This document shows positions 6,501-8,202 of a DNA stretch of 8,202 bases, in pieces (positions within the stretch are counted from its first letter, which is position 1; every line of letters starts with the position of its first letter). This stretch comes from an uncultured Roseburia sp. (GTDB lineage: Bacteria > Bacillota > Clostridia > Lachnospirales > Lachnospiraceae), in the NCBI GenBank assembly GCA_947564765.1, contig CANODN010000077.1:1-8202 (forward strand), read 5' to 3'. The position numbers and the translations under genes were made by a program. The notes under the pieces were generated by a model, which saw only the letters and a list, made by a program, of their open reading frames with translations, searched no databases and was not told where the DNA came from.

Positions 6501-7917
6501 ATATCTGCGCGTTGACATTACAAAGATATATGCAAAATCCGGCGCTTGGGAAAGCGAAGGCGGAAATGGATGGTCCGGATGCGGTATCTATGAATGGGAC
6601 GTTTTTGATATTGCAGAAGAAGGCTGCCCGGTATTTACAAATCCAGAGGAAGTCGGTACGGAAGTATCAGCTGTAGCAGGGACAGCTTTCGAGTATATTC
6701 CGGCTGCAGGCGATGCTGCAATTTCTGTAACGACAGATATGACCGGTATGAACGGAGCGAAGCTTGAGAATGGCAAGTTCAGCTGGACGCCGCAATTACA
6801 GGATGTTGGGACATATTATGTGACATTTAAGGCAGAAAAAGACAACAAAGCATCCTACCAGACCATTACACTAAAGGTAGAAGAAGATTTGGATCCGGGT
6901 GAAGATGACAAAGAAGAGCAGAAGCAAGCCAGGTTAACGGCATTGGCAAATGCAGAAAAGATCGATATGGATACAGGAGCATCTATTTATACGGAAGAAA
7001 CCTGGGGGCCATTCAAGACGGCGTATGATGAATTGAAGAATTTGACGGATGCAGCGATAGATGCAATGTCTGCGAAAGAGCTGAAAGAAAAGGTAGACGC
7101 ACTGACAAAGGCGCAGGGGTTATTAACAAAGACTACAGCGTCGGAGAAAGATGAGGCAGTGGAAGCCGCGAATGAGGCTCTGAAAGAGGCAGAGAAAATT
7201 AATTTTGCCACAGAGAAGTCAAAATATACGGAGAAATCCTGGCAGGCATTTATTGACGCATACAATGCATTAAACAACCTGACTCCGGAGGAGATCATGA
7301 ATATGTCGGCGCAGGATTTACAGAAGCTGACAATAGCTCTGATAAATGCACAAAAGGCGCTTGTAGTGGCAGATGTTGAAGTTTCAGCATTGAATATGTC
7401 GGCAAAGAAATATCAGTTTGCCAAGAATAAGAAGATCAATATGGCGCAGGAGCTGAGTGTGCTTCCGGAAAATGCAGCAAACAAGAACGTTACATGGTCT
7501 TCTTCCAATACGAGAGTTGCTACCATTGATCCGGCAACCGGTCAGTTAAAAACGAAGAAGAAAGTAGGCAAGACAAAGATTACGGCAACGTCTTCTAACG
7601 GAAAGCAAGTTACAGTAACCGTTCAGGTTATGAAAGGCGCTGTACGCAAAGTACAGGCAAAAGGTAAGAAGAAATTGACTGTAAAAGCCGGCAAGACGGT
7701 TACATTAAAAACAACAATTACAACAAAAGGCGGAAAAGCAAATAAGAAACTGAAATGGAGCAGCAGCGATCCATCCGTTGCGACAGTTGGCAAAGGAAAG
7801 GGAGCTGCCATGAAGGTGAAGATTGCAAAGACCGCTAAGCAGAAAACGGTAAAGATTACAGCAATTTCTACAGATGGTACGAACAAGAAAGCAGTCTTTA
7901 CGATTAAGGTCAAATAA
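463..7917 (+). CDS. Giant secreted multidomain adhesin-like surface protein (LamG, F5/8C, InlB-repeat, FIVAR and Big_2 domains)
   Basis: A complete 2484-residue protein with a strong ribosome binding site and a signal peptide (1 to about 31). Domains in order, by residue: LamG-like 93-275; small unclassified module 300-372; two tandem F5/8C domains 378-537 and 547-704; Ig-like 748-831; second LamG-like 880-1065; further small modules 1091-1176 and 1220-1300; six InlB-type repeats 1341-1782; Big_2-like 1786-1869; third F5/8C 1872-2050; He_PIG-like Ig 2055-2140; two FIVAR repeats 2153-2302; two lysine-rich Big_2-like domains 2303-2484. LamG and F5/8C (CBM32-like) folds commonly bind glycans, while InlB, FIVAR and Ig repeats usually act as stalks or binding spacers. 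I see no glycosidase, peptidase or sialidase core. Sortase motif, SLH domain and C-terminal membrane helix are also absent. The likely role is adhesion to host or dietary glycans at the cell surface; this is inference from domains. The gene appears monocistronic, ending 24 bp before a terminator. A structural accessory to enzymes encoded elsewhere is an alternative. Confidence 0.95.
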   Translation: MKWRKAASGVLAYVLAFTTAASAVPASTVSAAQSGGIAALTGETPSETTEIGVPEFIIPEIKEGDHYSHIETGIKEEEKKLLTVIDRAENPAEFTLAGEAGSEKAKFLDGKWGFNQKIVSTDDRFNVTGDKVMVISFDLYLNTLDVEYSGNNCPTLMAKGDQQYSVDVMNKGIRTHSKVASGWENRNSANCFPEAKRWYHVDIVYGKNGVEQHFIDGKATGALKTASAIQEQENAPFTIGFRYEGDNASGNIKEDTVFSEDKGYLADVKFYNGSLQPEIQNGVDLTGWNEEEDKGYARLSDLLDSVKPVSDFSVDPYVGSVAWSDAAGRVMTAADRFQCGTVYQATKTLTASEGYVFPENVSKEDIVMHIPTPVTYKKITGLTATADSQETNSGSDLPAYGAVDGDEATHWHSNHSGNASDKVQGTDSDGDKIWDLTGNNTYTITLKEEKEISKFEYVARTANGTQNGDIYEAILQVSTDGTSFTDIEGASFGFATENKFAVKFSEPIRAKAIRIVGKKAYGINGCFMSAKEFYLYSTEIETQTIEKITGLTGEADSYANSGNDRPASGALDDNLNTLWHSFYANSGGNGAFVEGTKGDNSIWDLTGNNTFTITLPTVEKVQRFEYVGRGGNNGDIYKAHLEYSTTAEGDNFRLIEGSEFGYESNVFTVDFTPVAAKRIRIVGEKAYSNGAKAFMSAKEFRLFKRVALPTAPTVSSASVSKDRKKLTVTFEYPGMDCDFVVNSMAFRSPVNLEVGDTYQMNPSEVFASDGQKIENHPALHAEYFYECSDTSTITVSSNGMVRAIAEGPATVTVTAEAGDTRYTCEVQIKVYDKDTMLLHPELIYVKPEAGKYPEVADVRMNVTRDDPYMGVITEMVEGGSTLELDRGDVVIERHDGVVGFNGIYKATGVDKQFNAVGTDPLVIAFKLYLKRLPRDQREHTILSKGNQYNLSYMNPTDTTDDVILRLQVGNGWTKWQRTIKNTDIQKWLDIMIVADGKNTADSIKLYVGGVPVEKTSGDGTSIGATDPSSDELRPFTLCDKPGETSPMDFGADLGLISGLKVYDVKHDAPSLVDAINIQTLGAENAAAAIKTMLDNVTPSSYMTATPYSIKTSWYAGTGDDKTALDGKTAFQTSDLVNKGYTAVTVLKANKKADGSYYEFDKAEEAHINEQLLHIFTKDDTENECKDTMILRKATVSDDQTEMTVEISFLPTGIPAPKLTFTAPRVGLVPRDYPILGDSSSTRRYDFSEDGTKWYSVTGDGTKTALNEGTGFAEITADNKYQVETVLVAKDNYRFDTGSEYKAEVEKAVKLQRSGNVEAKVTAEALEDGAKLKITVLYEKPIYTVTFDLNGLAEEPFRQAVSTGRTAVEPEVPVREGYRFDQWCSDSSTHAEFDFATTITESITLHAHWTKIYKVQYVTNRSDITLEPAMYEADVKTAEPQIERPDGDESKVNFDGWYTEESLRDETKYTFGETLNNDITLYAKWTAEVTYNENYDGAQVHEAITTVINSPLSGLSELKRPGYRFAGWYTDAACSDGKEADLQRGVTSHTTLYAKWVQQVTVSFEPGEEASEDTQIEEQVIDKGSRARKPSDPKPKESTKIFVSWFEKDAEGNYKKDPYNFDAAVENDLTLYAQWADNNDLWTVTFKIDNEVKAVQYVLKNGTEGAKTTPPEIPAEPYKTLNGWYTDEACTEKFDFTVENITADTTLYAKWDAVNVNISFAVNGGDTVASIKVPANTALKESELPAPVRTGYVFAGWFMDQELKTSCEGKVVTSDTRLYAKWNLKQLEGVTVTSQKNITLAVNGTSDVAYDLSPRDVRGVKVSFTSGKESVATVSDEGRITAKALGETVITVSAVQGDITKQDTINVKVVKFPTNIAGNATATTNNTENNQHVAANINDGRSNTKWASDVWGGNDGGLASDGHDEGAKRYRDWSLEEHSGHHSVWVTYEWPEEITFQKTVLNWERRNTGKYTLAVSSDGENWKTIYAKDLAKANIRQEDAAAETIVLNKPVTAKYLRVDITKIYAKSGAWESEGGNGWSGCGIYEWDVFDIAEEGCPVFTNPEEVGTEVSAVAGTAFEYIPAAGDAAISVTTDMTGMNGAKLENGKFSWTPQLQDVGTYYVTFKAEKDNKASYQTITLKVEEDLDPGEDDKEEQKQARLTALANAEKIDMDTGASIYTEETWGPFKTAYDELKNLTDAAIDAMSAKELKEKVDALTKAQGLLTKTTASEKDEAVEAANEALKEAEKINFATEKSKYTEKSWQAFIDAYNALNNLTPEEIMNMSAQDLQKLTIALINAQKALVVADVEVSALNMSAKKYQFAKNKKINMAQELSVLPENAANKNVTWSSSNTRVATIDPATGQLKTKKKVGKTKITATSSNGKQVTVTVQVMKGAVRKVQAKGKKKLTVKAGKTVTLKTTITTKGGKANKKLKWSSSDPSVATVGKGKGAAMKVKIAKTAKQKTVKITAISTDGTNKKAVFTIKVK
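739..1287 (+). other. LamG/concanavalin A-like domain 1 (residues 93-275)
   Basis: The segment has the beta-sandwich pattern of LamG-like domains: a strand with DGKWGFNQ, the central strand VMVISFDLYLNTL, a W-x-H-V-D-I-V-Y strand near 198-205, then a FIDGK turn and a closing strand ADVKFYNG. Its order of motifs matches residues 880-1065, so the two are likely paralogous copies. The ligand is unknown; many bacterial LamG-like domains bind carbohydrate. Confidence 0.7.
1594..2574 (+). repeat. Tandem pair of F5/8 type C (discoidin, CBM32-like) domains
   Basis: Residues 378-537 and 547-704 are two copies in direct tandem at a 169-residue offset at their start. Shared landmarks are KITGLT at the start, a D/N-x-x-THWHS or NTLWHS motif, IWDLTGNNT(Y/F)TITL, (K/R)FEYV, NGDIY, a YSTT/VSTDG strand, (I/R)IRIVG and a closing FMSAKEF. 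At the DNA level 19 bases are identical at 1594-1612 and 2101-2119, and 15 at 1998-2012 and 2496-2510, which fits an internal duplication. The first copy alone has an Asp-rich loop DSDGDKIWD at 427-435 that could bind calcium. F5/8C domains typically bind galactose- or GalNAc-type glycans; the specificity here cannot be read from sequence alone. Confidence 0.8.
2704..2955 (+). other. Bacterial Ig-like domain (residues 748-831)
   Basis: The segment has the Big_2-type pattern: a strand after a VGDTYQM start, then a CSDTSTITVSSNGMVRAIAEG core and a closing TVTVTAEAGDTRYTCEVQIKV. Cys787 and Cys824 lie on strands that could pair in a disulfide across the sandwich. It acts as a spacer between the F5/8C pair and the second LamG domain. 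Confidence 0.65.
3100..3657 (+). other. LamG/concanavalin A-like domain 2 (residues 880-1065)
   Basis: It mirrors the first LamG domain strand by strand: DGVVGFNG, then LVIAFKLYLKRL, then a HTILSKGNQYNL strand matching the TLMAKGDQQYSV strand of domain 1, a W-L-D-I-M-I strand, a LYVGG turn and a closing LISGLKVYD. The copies are diverged at the residue level, so the duplication is old. Confidence 0.7.
4483..5808 (+). repeat. Array of six InlB B-type (Listeria-Bacteroides / Flg_new) repeats
   Basis: Residues 1341-1782 hold six repeats of about 70-79 residues, each starting with a V-T/Q-F/Y strand and ending in an (L)YAKW-type motif. The terminal tryptophans fall at 1408 (variant HAHW), 1484, 1555, 1634 (YAQW), 1710 and 1781. 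Most copies have the central GY-x-F-(A/D)-G/Q-W or (F/L)-x-GWYTD motif. A 17-bp DNA identity between 5037-5053 and 5505-5521 links copies three and five. In InlB and related proteins such repeats form small ubiquitin-like beta-grasp units that work as stalk or binding modules. Here they separate the N-terminal lectin-like half from the C-terminal half. Confidence 0.9.
5818..6069 (+). other. Big_2-like Ig domain (residues 1786-1869)
   Basis: A GVTVTSQKNITLAVNGTS opening is followed by VSFTSGKESVATVSDEGRITAKALGETVITVSA, which is the classical Big_2 pattern with the S-V-A-T-V-S and G-x-I-T/V-A-K motifs. It forms a spacer after the InlB repeat array. Confidence 0.85.
6076..6612 (+). other. Third F5/8 type C domain (residues 1872-2050)
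   Basis: Typical landmarks are an ANINDGRSNTKWAS loop, a VWVTYEWPEEITFQKTVLNW strand pair, YTLAVSSDGENWKTIY, an AKYLRVDIT strand and a closing IYEWDVFDI. It is clearly of the F5/8C type but is not a recent copy of the N-terminal pair: the motifs and loops differ, and it has a long His/Gly-rich insertion around 1910-1940. Confidence 0.8.
6625..6882 (+). other. Cadherin-like / He_PIG-type Ig domain (residues 2055-2140)
   Basis: The pattern VSAVAGTAFEYIPAAGD, then NGAKLENGKFSWTPQLQDVGTYYVTFKA and a closing TITLKVE is the signature of the putative Ig (He_PIG) family, which often follows carbohydrate-binding modules. An acidic linker (DLDPGEDDKEE) leads into the FIVAR repeats. Confidence 0.8.
6919..7368 (+). 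repeat. Two FIVAR repeats (residues 2153-2302)
   Basis: Two alpha-helical repeats share the motif YT-E-(T/S)W-x-x-F-x-x-AY-x-(E/A)L, with tryptophans at 2181 and 2260 (79 residues apart), followed by a MSAKELKEKVDAL or MSAQDLQKLTIAL helix. FIVAR units are three-helix bundles found in many Gram-positive surface proteins, usually as spacers and sometimes in ligand binding. They are the only clearly helical part of this otherwise beta-rich protein. Confidence 0.88.
7369..7914 (+). other. Two lysine-rich C-terminal Big_2-like domains
   Basis: Residues 2303-2390 contain VTWSSSNTRVATIDPATGQLKTKKKVGKT, and 2394-2484 contain LKWSSSDPSVATV. Both are Big_2-type Ig patterns. They are strongly lysine-rich, and the protein ends directly at IKVK with no LPXTG, helix or SLH unit. 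Similar basic Big_2 ends are common in Lachnospiraceae secreted proteins, and ionic binding to the anionic wall is a reasonable guess for how the protein is retained. Confidence 0.85.
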
Positions 7918-7940
7918 AATAAGAGGAATGTTTATTTCAG

Positions 7941-7985
7941 ACAGAAGAACCGACGGCAGAAGCTGCGGTTCTTCTGTTGTTATTG
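7941..7985 (+). terminator. Intrinsic terminator of the giant gene
   Basis: A perfect 12-bp stem pairs 7941-7952 (ACAGAAGAACCG) with 7966-7977. After one bulged A the stem can extend by four more pairs (7954-7957 with 7962-7965, one G-U) to an AGAA loop. It begins 24 bp after the stop codon and is followed by a T-rich but interrupted tract (TGTTATTG). It fits a factor-independent terminator on the plus strand. The minus strand lacks a T-run on its exit side. Confidence 0.85.
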
Positions 7986-8042
7986 AAAAAAAGGAACGGT
8001 TATACATCCGAAAGCAAATGTAACGGCTCGGTCCTCAAGTTC

Positions 8043-8099
8043 AAAATGTTATAAAAAATATAAAAAATGCTTGCAATTTCAAATTCTTTCCTGTATACT
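8043..8099 (+). promoter_or_regulatory. Strong housekeeping promoter with UP-like element
   Basis: The -35 box TTGCAA is at 8071-8076, followed by a 17-bp spacer and the -10 box TATACT at 8094-8099. Directly upstream, 8043-8068 is almost pure A/T with two A-tracts, like an UP element that contacts the alpha subunit of RNA polymerase. This combination is typical of highly expressed ribosomal or stable-RNA genes. Transcription should begin near 8105 and run out of the window to the right. Confidence 0.85.
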
Positions 8100-8104
8100 A
8101 CAGG

Positions 8105-8202
8105 GTGCTGTGGCATGATAGCGATGAAGCGTGAGGTTGCTGCCGAAAAGGCAGGTTTTCCGTGGAGCGAATGTCAAGTTAGGAAACTGGCGACAAGTCA
8201 CT
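8105..8202 (+). ncRNA. Structured mRNA leader, probably of the rpsJ (S10) ribosomal-protein operon; cut by window edge
   Basis: The transcript from the promoter at 8071-8099 has no start codon with a ribosome binding site in the visible 98 bases, and it contains hairpins. One has a 5-bp GC-rich stem (8140-8144 with 8150-8154, loop GAAAA). The other pairs 8172-8175 with 8192-8195 and 8177-8180 with 8185-8188, with an AGGA loop. The stretch with GCGAATGTCAAGTTAGG and CTGGCGACAAGTCACT resembles, from memory, the long conserved leader upstream of rpsJ in Lachnospiraceae. The rpsJ gene itself is not in the window, so the identity is inference. Another structured regulatory RNA is possible. Confidence 0.5.

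Noticed and set aside
463..7917. CRISPR array, insertion sequence or phage element within the window
   Set aside because: No short regularly spaced DNA repeats, transposase motifs or terminal inverted repeats were seen. The repeats in the big gene are protein-domain repeats with diverged DNA.

Overview
The window is dominated by one very large gene (463-7917, + strand). It encodes a secreted, multidomain surface protein of 2484 residues. About 460 bp of apparently non-coding DNA precede it. A terminator follows it, and then a strong vegetative promoter drives the start of another transcript that runs off the right edge. Codon and base composition, AGGAAGGAG-type ribosome binding sites, InlB-type and FIVAR repeats and lysine-rich C-terminal Ig-like domains all suggest a low-to-mid GC Clostridia member, most likely a gut Lachnospiraceae. 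No gene here fixes the genus.

Layout. At 1-462 there is no convincing gene. The first ~45 bases, read on the minus strand, resemble the spacer or leader of a clostridial rRNA operon. There is a perfect 14-bp palindrome at 107-120. A strong Shine-Dalgarno-like site at 372-378 has no ATG after it, and a small hairpin lies at 406-422, just upstream of the real ribosome binding site. At 463-7917 the giant protein reads, in order: signal peptide, LamG-like domain, small unclassified module, two tandem F5/8C (discoidin-like) domains, Ig-like domain, second LamG-like domain, two more copies of the small module, six InlB B-type repeats, Ig-like domain, third F5/8C domain, cadherin-like/He_PIG Ig domain, two FIVAR repeats and two lysine-rich Ig-like (Big_2-type) domains. 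I see no catalytic domain, sortase motif, SLH domain or C-terminal membrane anchor. At 7941-7985 there is a good hairpin terminator. At 8043-8099 an A/T-rich UP-like element, TTGCAA, 17 bp and TATACT form a near-consensus promoter. From about 8105 to the right edge lies a structured untranslated leader that I tentatively recognise, from memory, as the leader found upstream of rpsJ (the S10 ribosomal-protein operon) in Lachnospiraceae.

How it fits together. The big gene looks monocistronic, with its own ribosome binding site and its own terminator. Its product is best read as a non-catalytic, glycan- or matrix-binding adhesin-like protein of the cell surface. Its neighbour on the right appears to be a housekeeping transcription unit that is functionally unrelated.
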